Assembly: GCA_018381425.1 (NCBI GenBank)
Contig: JAGZRY010000006.1
Coordinates: forward strand, 1 to 20,991
From: Haemophilus parainfluenzae
GTDB taxonomy: Bacteria; Pseudomonadota; Gammaproteobacteria; Enterobacterales; Pasteurellaceae
Direction of reading: 5' to 3'
Length of the DNA stretch: 20,991 bases
Positions within the stretch are counted from its first letter, which is position 1. Each line of letters starts with the position of its first letter. The notes under the pieces are model-generated. The model saw only the letters and a program-made list of their open reading frames with translations, did not search any database and was not told the origin of the DNA. A program made the translations under genes and the position numbers. Positions 15,118 through 20,991 of this stretch are shown in pieces.

Positions 15118-15477
15118 TTAATAACAAATGCCCTTTTCATCAAGAATTTCTGTCATACCATGTTCTACCATATAATCTATACCAATTTCCTGCATAATCT
15201 TAATTGCTGATAACATTTTCTCTCCCCGTTTAGTTAGAAAGTATTCTACTTTTAGGGGATAACCATCATATGTTATTTTGTCGATTAATCCAAAATCCTT
15301 TAACTCATGTAATTGTTCCAACAACATTTTTTGGGTAATTCCTACTATGCTATGATGAAGTTCGGAAAAAGAACATATTCCATTTCTAAGTTGGAAAATA
15401 ATAATCGTTTTCCATTTACCTTTTACAATATCGTGAACAAGTTCCAAAGGACATGTGTAGTTTTCTCTAAGTTTCAA
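15118..15477 (-). CDS. HxlR-family winged-helix regulator, cargo block B
   Basis: 119 aa. YTCPLELVHDIVKGKWKTIIIFQL at the N-terminus and FSELHHSIVGITQKMLLEQLHEL (recognition region) with TKRGEKML are the standard HxlR pattern. The Cys9-Pro pair near the N-terminus is the position used as a redox/electrophile sensor in YodB and HypR, so it may sense quinones, aldehydes or similar; that is inference. The start is TTG, backed by GAGGTGAT. It lies just upstream of the two isochorismatase hydrolases and a palindrome overlapping their promoter, which makes it their likely regulator. Confidence 0.88.
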   Translation of the reverse strand: MKLRENYTCPLELVHDIVKGKWKTIIIFQLRNGICSFSELHHSIVGITQKMLLEQLHELKDFGLIDKITYDGYPLKVEYFLTKRGEKMLSAIKIMQEIGIDYMVEHGMTEILDEKGICY

Positions 15478-15535
15478 TTTATCATCACCTCTAATAAAAT
15501 TTTCAGATAACTTTATTCATACTCAATCTCACAAA

Positions 15536-15583
15536 TTCTAATTTATCTTTGTATTTATTGACTTCCACAAACAAGAATTTATC
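15536..15583. repeat. Intergenic direct repeat, copy 2
   Basis: Second copy of the repeat at 13902-13949 (41 of 48 bases). It covers the stop codon of the VOC gene and the region before the HxlR gene. Possible promoter on the minus strand: TTGTGG (15570-15565), 17 bases, GATAAA (15547-15542). Confidence 0.6.
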
Positions 15584-16019
15584 GCATACAAGCATTTATA
15601 AATTTCATAGGTACATCCATACGTTCTGCAACTTGTTCTGGTGTCATTCCACTATTTAAGAAACGCTTGCACACTATCTTCATGTTTTCTCCAACTTCGA
15701 TAATATGTTTATCTGGGTTATAAAAGCGGACTACACGCTGTCCCCATGAATGCTCTATAATAGGGTGGACATATTCAATATCATATTCTTTCAGCCTATC
15801 AGCAAATTTATCAAAATCATCTTCTTCAAAATAGACTTTAAAATTGTTACCACCAAAAGAAATATCACTTGTACCGATAAACTCTTTGTATGTTTCACTT
15901 GTCTGTAAGGCTAAGCCACCTGTTAAAGTTTTATTTGCTCCAAAATCCATAATGACATGAAGTCCAAAAACCTTTTTATAAAACTCAACTGATTTATCTA
16001 TATCAGTTACTACCAACAT
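15579..16019 (-). CDS. VOC (glyoxalase/bleomycin-resistance fold) family protein, 5' end possibly altered
   Basis: 146 aa. MLVVTDIDKSVEFYKKVFGL is the first VOC beta-alpha unit and VRFYNPDKHIIEVGE the last metal-side strand with the conserved Glu. The tail (GMTPEQVAERMDVPMKFI) is the short helical end seen in one VOC subgroup. The ATG has no recognisable ribosome-binding site. The frame stays open upstream through codons reading EPTIFKNP with no ATG, GTG or TTG, and the DNA there (16030-16059) is a near copy of part of orf23. The native start may have been lost at a recombination junction. Substrate unknown; a detoxification role would suit the neighbouring HxlR and hydrolase genes. Confidence 0.78.
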   Translation of the reverse strand: MLVVTDIDKSVEFYKKVFGLHVIMDFGANKTLTGGLALQTSETYKEFIGTSDISFGGNNFKVYFEEDDFDKFADRLKEYDIEYVHPIIEHSWGQRVVRFYNPDKHIIEVGENMKIVCKRFLNSGMTPEQVAERMDVPMKFINACMR

Positions 16020-16029
16020 AGGGTTTTTA

Positions 16030-16059
16030 AATATCGTCGGCTCTTTGAATATCCGAATA
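16030..16059 (-). repeat. Fragment of the DUF961 gene (orf23) upstream of the VOC gene
   Basis: 28 of 30 bases match 17182-17211, inside orf23, in the same orientation. It begins exactly where the promoter-like repeat 16059-16079 ends. It is most simply read as a recombination scar. Confidence 0.6.
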
Positions 16060-16066
16060 TATCCAC

Positions 16067-16075
16067 ATTATATCA
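16067..16075 (-). promoter_or_regulatory. Extended -10 element upstream of the VOC gene
   Basis: Minus strand TGATATAAT, a perfect TATAAT with extended TG; no good -35 is seen. It belongs to the 21-bp sequence shared with the hydrolase promoter at 7381-7401. Confidence 0.5.
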
Positions 16076-16091
16076 TTGCAAATTCTAATAC

Positions 16092-16541
16092 TTATATCTT
16101 CCTTTTCTTAAATTTTTCCTTTGCATATTCATAGGCTTCTTGAATAAGTGGTTTCAATTCTTCAAATTTTTGCTCTGTAGGGTTTAAAATACAGACCCAG
16201 CCCATCCATGCGTATATAGGGTGTGGCATTAGTTGATTGCTGGAAGTAAAATCATATTCCATTTCTACGATACCGCCTTTTATTGGTCGCTTAGGGATAC
16301 CGCCAAACATATTTACAAATGTATTTTTTCTCAACCCCATATTTACACGGTATATGTTTTCTCTATCAAGATTAGAGCTTTTATCATTCTCGCCGTCTTT
16401 TTCTTTAACAGTAAGAATATACACCCCACGTTTAAGCGTATTATTAGGATTGTAAAATATACCTTTTTCTCCCCAGCTATTTACTAAAACAGTACCTTCC
16501 AAGTTATTAAGACAATATTGTAATATCTTATCTGGTGTCAT
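16092..16541 (-). CDS. DUF6194-like protein, cargo block B
   Basis: 149-aa soluble protein. SWGEKGIFYNPNNTLKRGVY, SSNLDRENIYRVNMGLRKNTF and HPIYAWMGWVCILNP match my recollection of the DUF6194 family, which has no established function; I cannot confirm this by search. The C-terminus ends in a Lys-rich helix. AGAGAGGT precedes the ATG and a near-consensus promoter lies at 16580-16608, so it is transcribed on its own and not only from the DUF961 genes upstream. It is the first gene of the AT-rich cargo block. Confidence 0.68.
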   Translation of the reverse strand: MTPDKILQYCLNNLEGTVLVNSWGEKGIFYNPNNTLKRGVYILTVKEKDGENDKSSNLDRENIYRVNMGLRKNTFVNMFGGIPKRPIKGGIVEMEYDFTSSNQLMPHPIYAWMGWVCILNPTEQKFEELKPLIQEAYEYAKEKFKKRKI

Positions 16542-16579
16542 AGATTGTACCTCTCTTTCAATTTACATATATGGTATAA

Positions 16580-16608
16580 ATTATAACTGTGCCATTTATT
16601 TTTTTCAA
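16580..16608 (-). promoter_or_regulatory. Promoter of cargo block B (DUF6194-like gene)
   Basis: Minus strand: -35 TTGAAA (16608-16603), 17-base spacer, -10 TATAAT (16585-16580). The best promoter in the window; it lies just after the orf22 stop. Confidence 0.7.
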
Positions 16609-16618
16609 TGATATTGCT

Positions 16619-17002
16619 TTATTTTTTCGGCTGTCCCTGCGGAGCATGGTTCTGTGTATTTCCAGCCTGACCGCCTTTGTTCTTCAATACAATATCATCA
16701 GCCTTGATATACCAATCAACCGTAGTCCCTCTAAAGTTGGCATTTGCCACCGTATCAGCTACGGGATTGATTAACTTCACTTCCTCATTGTAAGGAAAGT
16801 CCTTTACGGGAACGTCGGCAGGAATTGACACTTGTATCATGCGTTCCTGCACACTACATTTCAAATCATAGGTACGACGCTTGATTTCCTCGCTTGTCGT
16901 CCCGTCCTCATTTTCTACACGCACCTCATGTCGAAGTGCAGAGAATTTCAATACTCCAAAAGTTTTCTCGTTATCTAATACAATTCCATTTGCTAATCTC
17001 AT
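16619..17002 (-). CDS. orf22: DUF961 protein (Tn916 Orf22-like)
   Basis: 127 aa, beginning MRLANGIVLDNEKTFGVLKFS and ending in a disordered Gly/Gln/Lys tail (NKGGQAGNTQNHAPQGQPKK). The VKLINPVADTVANANFRG-YIKADDIV segment is shared with orf23, as in the Tn916 orf22/orf23 pair (DUF961/YdcP). AAGGGGGTA is 9 bases from the ATG at 17002; a TTG two codons earlier is too close, so the ATG is chosen. These proteins are the first genes of the transfer operon in Tn916-like ICEs. Their molecular role is not well defined. Confidence 0.88.
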   Translation of the reverse strand: MRLANGIVLDNEKTFGVLKFSALRHEVRVENEDGTTSEEIKRRTYDLKCSVQERMIQVSIPADVPVKDFPYNEEVKLINPVADTVANANFRGTTVDWYIKADDIVLKNKGGQAGNTQNHAPQGQPKK

Positions 17003-17016
17003 AATCAAATACCCCC

Positions 17017-17340
17017 TTATTTGCTTTCTGCTGGTAACATATCATCAGCCATTAAAATGTAGTTTGTAAATCCACGTCCTTTGACGTTGTAACCCTCTGC
17101 GGTAATGCGTGGGTTAATCAGTTTTACTTTCTGCTCTTGCTTAAAATGCTTCTCGCCAGCTTTTGCAGGCAATATAACGATAATGTCGTCGGCTCTCTGA
17201 ATATCCGAATACAAGTTGTAACTTCTTGATACGGGAGTGTAACGCCCATTGATACGTTGCTGGTCTACTTTGTTTTCCCCTGCAAATTCCAAGTTTCCAA
17301 AAGTCTGTGCCACATTCGGCACGATATATTTTAATTCCAT
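17017..17340 (-). CDS. orf23: DUF961 protein (Tn916 Orf23-like)
   Basis: 107 aa: MELKYIVPNVAQTFGNLEFA start, YNLYSDIQRADDIIVILPAKAG middle, VKLINPRITAEGYNVKGRGF and YILMADDM at the end. It is a paralogue of orf22, sharing KLINP and the Asp-Asp motif near the C-terminus. It is the first gene of the transfer operon, 14 bp ahead of orf22, with CGAGGTAAAA before the ATG. Codons for YSDIQRADDI (17182-17211) are the source of the near-identical 30-bp copy at 16030-16059. Confidence 0.88.
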   Translation of the reverse strand: MELKYIVPNVAQTFGNLEFAGENKVDQQRINGRYTPVSRSYNLYSDIQRADDIIVILPAKAGEKHFKQEQKVKLINPRITAEGYNVKGRGFTNYILMADDMLPAESK

Positions 17341-17383
17341 ATTGTTTTACCTCGTTTCTTTCTTTAAGTTTGATTGATGTGTG

Positions 17384-17511
17384 TATTCTGGCATTTAGGA
17401 AAGTACCAGCAAGCCCCCAGATAGTAAAGGGTAAATAAATGCTAACGCACCCTTGACTATCCGTGTTCTTGCAGGTAATCGGCAGACAAGCCAGAATAGG
17501 TATAGTCTGCC
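17384..17511. promoter_or_regulatory. Structured control region upstream of the transfer operon
   Basis: The gene-free stretch 17341-17564 contains three inverted repeats. GATAGTAAAGGGT (17420-17432) pairs with ACCCTTGACTATC (17449-17461) at 12 of 13 positions. GGCAGAC/GTCTGCC (17481-17487 and 17505-17511) is perfect. TATTCTGGC/GCCAGAATA (17384-17392 and 17490-17498) is perfect over a distance. No T-run follows, so these are not ordinary terminators. Options are a regulator binding region, an RNA leader for orf23, or a single-strand origin. Confidence 0.5.
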
Positions 17512-17564
17512 TATCTAAGCTACGGCGGAGAGCGTGATTTTTCTTTTCTCATACAGCTACCGCC

Positions 17565-20500
17565 TTATGATTTCTTCATCTTACGGCGTTTGAAAAAGTA
17601 TGTACCAGCCAGACCACCAGCAGAAACAAACATCATAATTGCAAAGGCAAGGATATTTGTATTGTCGCCCGTTTTGGGGCTGTCTGTTTTCGTAGGTGTA
17701 TCTGGTGTGGTTGGCTTCTCTGGTTCTTCTGGGGTAGGTGTTTCTGGTACTTCCTTGATAGTAACTGTCTGTCCGTCGTCCTCAATGTCATGATGCTCCG
17801 TAACTTTGATAGGTTTGTCTGGATTGCTTAAATCGTATAATTCCTCAAAAGTTACAAGCTGTTTACCGCCAAGAGTGGAAGCGTCAAAGGTAAACCCAAT
17901 TTTAACTTCCATAGTTTCGCTGTCAGCCGTAAAGATGTAGTCATTCTCAATACGCTTGTCATTGATGATAAGCTCTGCATTTTCTTCTTTTAACATCTGC
18001 CAGCCCACAAGCTGATACTTCGTACCGACTTCTAAGCCCTCTAACTTGACTGTGTCAACGATAGTTACGTCTTTTCCAGCTTCAATCTCTTTCTTGCCGT
18101 CTTTATCCGTAGCTATCGTATGAATTTTGATGATACGCTCTGTGATAAGCACTGTCTGTCCGTCGTCCTCAATGTCCTTGTGTTCCGCAACTTTTACGGG
18201 TTCTTCTGAATTGCTTAAATCGTATAATTCCTCAAAGGTTACAAGGTTCTTACCGCCAAGAGCAGACGCATTGAAAGTATAGACGATTTCCACTTTCATA
18301 GCTTCATCATCAGCAACAAAAGTATAGTCATTTTCCACACGCTTGTTATTGATGATTAGCTCTGCATTTTCTTCTTTTAACATCTGCCAGCCTTTCAACT
18401 GATACTTTGTCCCTTTGATAAGACCGTCTAATTCGACTGTATCAATGATAGTTACGTCTTTCCCAGCAAGAATAGTCTTTTCGCCGTCCTTGCTGGTAGC
18501 GGTAGTATGGATAGTGATTTCTTTTTCGTATTCATCAGTCAGCGTACCTAAATCAACCACAACCTTATTTCTGGAAATGACAATCTCAAACGGTGGAATA
18601 AGTTTGAAGCCTTTGTTGCTTTCACAACGTAATTCTTCAATGATGTAGGTATCATAAAGCAAAGCACCTTTGCTGTCGTCTGGTTCAGAAGTACCAAACC
18701 ACACACCGTCCTCGCTTGTTTTTCCTGCATTGGTATTGTGCTTGTGGGAAGCCCAAGCAGAAGCAGTAGAGAATTGTCCGTTATCATCAGTTACAACAAC
18801 ATGACTTTCGCCCGTCGTCTTGCTTGTGATCCTAAACGGAACATCTGCAAGACGCTTGTGCGAACCTGCACCAATTTTTACGCCCTCAATATCGCCACGT
18901 TTAATCTGGTTATAGATAGAGTGGGCTTCGTCAGTCAAATCAACGATTTTTCCATTCTCTGTGATTTCAAAATCAATCGGCTTTGCACCGCTAATTAAGT
19001 AACCCTCTGGCGGTTTTTGTTCAGACAATCTGTATTTTCCGTAAGGTAATAGATCAGGAGAAGTAGAAGCGATACCCTCAATGTCGGTATGGATTGTCAT
19101 TAACACTTCATTTTTCTTGTATAACTTGCCCTCAACTAAGACGGCATTCTCATTTAAGGAAATGATTTCAAAGGCGGTATCTTTCAAAGTCGCACCGCCT
19201 TGAGCTTTCGTGTCTTTGGTTTCTAAATCTCGTTTCTGGATTTTCACACCGCCACGAATGACTTTATCAGAAACATGGTATTGATTGCTTCCAGATAATA
19301 CGGCAAGGTCACCGTCCTCTGTAATCTGTGTCAGATACATTCCTTTTATCTGTTCCTCGCTACCGTCAGCCTGCATATATGCACCCTCTAACAAGTAACC
19401 CGACGGACTTTTTGTTTCCTCAACAGTTAGTGTTCCTAATGGAAGTACGTTTTTACCGTCCTGCGTATAGAAGCTGTCCCCAGATACTTTATATTTGTCA
19501 GCTAAACGAGTAATGTAATGGATAGCACCGTCTCTGTCTTTTTCAGCGATAGTCTTTGTTATCCATGTACGAGTTGCTTTGGCAGGAAGATTATCCTTGT
19601 TGTAGTAGCCAGCGTAGAAGTTCCATGTAAACTCTGCTCCCTCTAAAGAAGCGTTTCCTTGTGGATTGGATTTCTGTGTTTCCATGTCAATCTTGAAAAG
19701 CTCAATCAAGGTATCTGTTACCTTTGGAGTATCAGATACTTTCAAGGTTGCCGTCTTTCCAGCCTCCACACTCAAACTGTAAATAGTTTTATCAATTTTA
19801 AATCCTGCTGGTGCAGAAAGTTCCTTGATATATACTGTACTGGCTCTTACTTCAACGGCTTCTGTATTTCCGCTGGTATCTGTCGTAAGAGTGGCAAGCT
19901 GTTTCGTGCAGTCTTTATCAGAATACACACCATACGTTGCACCAGCGATAGAGTAAATCCCGTTGCCGTCTGTAATATTGGCGTTGGTGGAAGTCTTTTG
20001 AAGTTTGGCATTTCCGACAGCTAACTTCGCCCAGAATTGCCCTAACTCTTGACCCTCTCCAGAATAGATATATCCGCCACAGTCATAACGTCCTTTGTTT
20101 TCTTTCACAAAGGCTTTTGCTCCTGCGAATACTTCATCTTGTACGGCTTTTGAGATTTCATCATAGGAAGCTCGCACGTTATCGCATTGCCAGCCAAGAT
20201 GAACGCTCAATCTTTGCCAGACAACCAACTGTCTTAATAAGTAGTTGTGCTGGCTACTCAAACCGCTGTGGTTTTTTGCATACTGCTTTACATATTCAAT
20301 AGATAACGCAACGTCGGCTATCTGGTCGGCACTCATGCGTGAGCTTGCGTCAGCTCTAGTCTTGTAGCCATTTTGAAAGTCGGTGTTGATGTCGATACAA
20401 TAAGCGTCCTCGCCCTCAACTTTCATGTGTCCCTCATTGAATGTTGAACTGATAGAACCGTCATTCATTACTTTTTCAACGATACCGACACGCTCATCAC

Positions 20501-20612
20501 TTTCCGTCCAATACTGCGTACCTGACGCATGAACCGCCGTACTCGGTAAAGCGGTAACGACAGTCGCAAAAACAAGGAAGCCCGTACACAATCGTTTTAA
20601 TATCTTTTTCAT
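17565..20612 (-). CDS. LPXTG-type surface adhesin with thioester domain, Cna-B-like domains and two VaFE repeats
   Basis: 1015 aa from the ATG at 20612 (AAGGAG upstream; the longer open frame starts inside the leader). Signal peptide MKKILKRLCTGF to about residue 30. Thioester domain: AYCIDI (Cys72) and LLRQLVVWQ (Gln128), a Cys-Gln pair that can bind host or partner surfaces covalently. Cna-B/SpaA-like domains follow from about 215 to 700 (for example KELSAPAGFKID, VEETKSPSGYLLEG, LSEQKPPEGYLI). Two VaFE/T-Q ester repeats are at about 698-825 and 827-952, then a Pro/Thr wall linker, SPKTG sorting motif, membrane helix and KRRKMKK tail. Probably sortase-anchored; a role in mating contact or colonisation is inferred. 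It sits upstream of the transfer operon. Confidence 0.9.
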   Translation of the reverse strand: MKKILKRLCTGFLVFATVVTALPSTAVHASGTQYWTESDERVGIVEKVMNDGSISSTFNEGHMKVEGEDAYCIDINTDFQNGYKTRADASSRMSADQIADVALSIEYVKQYAKNHSGLSSQHNYLLRQLVVWQRLSVHLGWQCDNVRASYDEISKAVQDEVFAGAKAFVKENKGRYDCGGYIYSGEGQELGQFWAKLAVGNAKLQKTSTNANITDGNGIYSIAGATYGVYSDKDCTKQLATLTTDTSGNTEAVEVRASTVYIKELSAPAGFKIDKTIYSLSVEAGKTATLKVSDTPKVTDTLIELFKIDMETQKSNPQGNASLEGAEFTWNFYAGYYNKDNLPAKATRTWITKTIAEKDRDGAIHYITRLADKYKVSGDSFYTQDGKNVLPLGTLTVEETKSPSGYLLEGAYMQADGSEEQIKGMYLTQITEDGDLAVLSGSNQYHVSDKVIRGGVKIQKRDLETKDTKAQGGATLKDTAFEIISLNENAVLVEGKLYKKNEVLMTIHTDIEGIASTSPDLLPYGKYRLSEQKPPEGYLISGAKPIDFEITENGKIVDLTDEAHSIYNQIKRGDIEGVKIGAGSHKRLADVPFRITSKTTGESHVVVTDDNGQFSTASAWASHKHNTNAGKTSEDGVWFGTSEPDDSKGALLYDTYIIEELRCESNKGFKLIPPFEIVISRNKVVVDLGTLTDEYEKEITIHTTATSKDGEKTILAGKDVTIIDTVELDGLIKGTKYQLKGWQMLKEENAELIINNKRVENDYTFVADDEAMKVEIVYTFNASALGGKNLVTFEELYDLSNSEEPVKVAEHKDIEDDGQTVLITERIIKIHTIATDKDGKKEIEAGKDVTIVDTVKLEGLEVGTKYQLVGWQMLKEENAELIINDKRIENDYIFTADSETMEVKIGFTFDASTLGGKQLVTFEELYDLSNPDKPIKVTEHHDIEDDGQTVTIKEVPETPTPEEPEKPTTPDTPTKTDSPKTGDNTNILAFAIMMFVSAGGLAGTYFFKRRKMKKS
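17757..18134 (-). repeat. VaFE (T-Q ester) repeat 2 of the adhesin
   Basis: Coding repeat with VTIVDTVKLEGL at the start, YQLVGWQMLKEENAELIIN in the middle, LVTFEELYDLS and IEDDGQTV at the end. It closely resembles repeat 1; DNA over the WQMLKEENAELIIN stretch is almost identical. Confidence 0.85.
18138..18521 (-). repeat. VaFE (T-Q ester) repeat 1 of the adhesin
   Basis: Coding repeat with VTIIDTVELDGL, YQLKGWQMLKEENAELIIN, LVTFEELYDLS and IEDDGQTV. The Thr of the first motif and the Gln of the last are the expected ester cross-link pair of this family. Confidence 0.85.
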
Positions 20613-20647
20613 AATTCTAAATGCTCCTTTCATTTTGGTAGTAAAAT

Positions 20648-20668
20648 AGCCGTCCACTAGGAACGGCT
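20648..20668 (-). terminator. Leader hairpin 2 before the adhesin gene
   Basis: AGCCGT and ACGGCT around a 9-base loop; on the minus strand it is followed by ATTTTACT. It lies between hairpin 1 and the ribosome-binding site. Confidence 0.45.
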
Positions 20669-20680
20669 GGAAATAGAAAA

Positions 20681-20703
20681 GGAACGCTGATATTGTGCGT
20701 TCC
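20681..20703 (-). terminator. Leader hairpin 1 (intrinsic terminator) before the adhesin gene
   Basis: GGAACGC and GCGTTCC form a perfect 7-bp stem with a 9-base loop, followed on the minus strand by TTTTCTATTT. It either ends an upstream transcript or attenuates the adhesin gene. Confidence 0.6.
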
Positions 20704-20991
20704 GTAGTCTATGAAGTATTCAATTTTTCTTGTTTCAATACTGATGTGCTGTACCGTATCTTTGCATATCTGGGAAATAGGACGTATCAAGGCTCATTCA
20801 ATCGTAGTAAATTAGTAGTATTTTGATGTGTTTAGCTCCTTGATAATGCCGATAGATACAGCGTTTTAGCGGATAATCAAATTTTTAGTGTGTTTTTCTA
20901 CATAAATAAACACTTTACCTGTCAGCTTTAAAAAAAGTGTGATCACACCGTACAGGATATCCGATATTACAACCTGCAAGCTTTCTTTTTC
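20704..20991 (-). other. Gene-free upstream region of the adhesin gene
   Basis: No convincing gene was found in this stretch. It holds a perfect 12-bp palindrome GTGTGATCACAC (20937-20948) next to a T-run on the minus strand, a weak hairpin AGTATT/AATACT (20715-20742), and a possible 10-codon leader peptide (20767-20735) without a visible ribosome-binding site. I see no strong -35/-10 pair. Confidence 0.4.

Noticed and set aside
17757..18521. Possible non-coding tandem repeat or CRISPR-like array
   Set aside because: The repetition is two in-frame VaFE protein domains of about 380 bp; there are no short regularly spaced repeats anywhere in the window.
19659..20024. 121-codon plus-strand frame inside the adhesin gene
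   Set aside because: It is antisense to the thioester/Cna-B part of the adhesin, without start signal.
20613..20657. Fifteen-residue upstream extension of the adhesin
   Set aside because: It contains the ribosome-binding site for the ATG at 20612 and part of the leader; the signal peptide begins at that ATG.
1..20991. tRNA, rRNA, insertion sequences or attachment sites
   Set aside because: I saw no tRNA-like cloverleaf, rRNA segment, transposase, or recombinase gene with att sites; the only mobile unit inside the ICE segment is the group II intron.

Overview
The window is an internal segment of a Tn916/Tn1549-family integrative and conjugative element (ICE) from a low-GC Gram-positive (Firmicutes) host. 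The basis is an uninterrupted series of Tn916-type transfer genes, all on the minus strand and in Tn916 order: two DUF961 genes (orf23, orf22), the FtsK/TcpA coupling protein (orf21), an oriT-like region, the MobT relaxase (orf20), a DUF3789 gene and orf19, ardA-type genes (orf18), TcpE (orf17), the VirB4 ATPase (orf16), the VirB6-like channel protein (orf15) and the start of the lysozyme/NlpC-P60 gene (orf14). The element continues past both ends. No integrase, excisionase or antibiotic-resistance gene lies in this window.

Layout in the direction of transcription (high to low coordinates). 20991-20613: a long leader with hairpins and a perfect palindrome. 20612-17565: a large LPXTG-type adhesin with a thioester domain, Cna-B-like domains and two VaFE repeats. 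17564-17341: a gene-free, highly structured control region. 17340-16619: the two DUF961 genes. 16541-13342: cargo block B, visibly more AT-rich than the backbone (DUF6194-like, VOC/glyoxalase-like, HxlR regulator, two isochorismatase-family hydrolases, DUF3795). 13242-9180: the coupling-protein gene, split by a complete group II intron (12455-9788) that encodes its own reverse transcriptase/maturase. 9179-9000: oriT region. 8961-7427: relaxase, DUF3789, orf19. 7354-6755: cargo block A, a single alpha/beta hydrolase with its own promoter and terminator. 6671-5442: an unknown 85-aa protein and two diverged ArdA-type antirestriction proteins. 5328-1: TcpE, VirB4, VirB6-like, and the 5' part of the peptidoglycan hydrolase.

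How it works together: MobT nicks oriT, the coupling protein hands the strand to the VirB4/VirB6/TcpE channel, the lysozyme opens the wall, ArdA shields incoming DNA from restriction, and the adhesin probably helps cell contact. The coupling protein can only be made full length if the intron is spliced out.

The points most worth a second look are: the intron sitting between Walker A and Walker B of the coupling protein, with a maturase whose HNH endonuclease has lost its histidines; the same promoter-like and terminator sequences bracketing two unrelated cargo blocks; a 30-bp scrap of the DUF961 gene fused upstream of the VOC gene; and the adhesin gene with an attenuator-like leader inside a conjugation locus.
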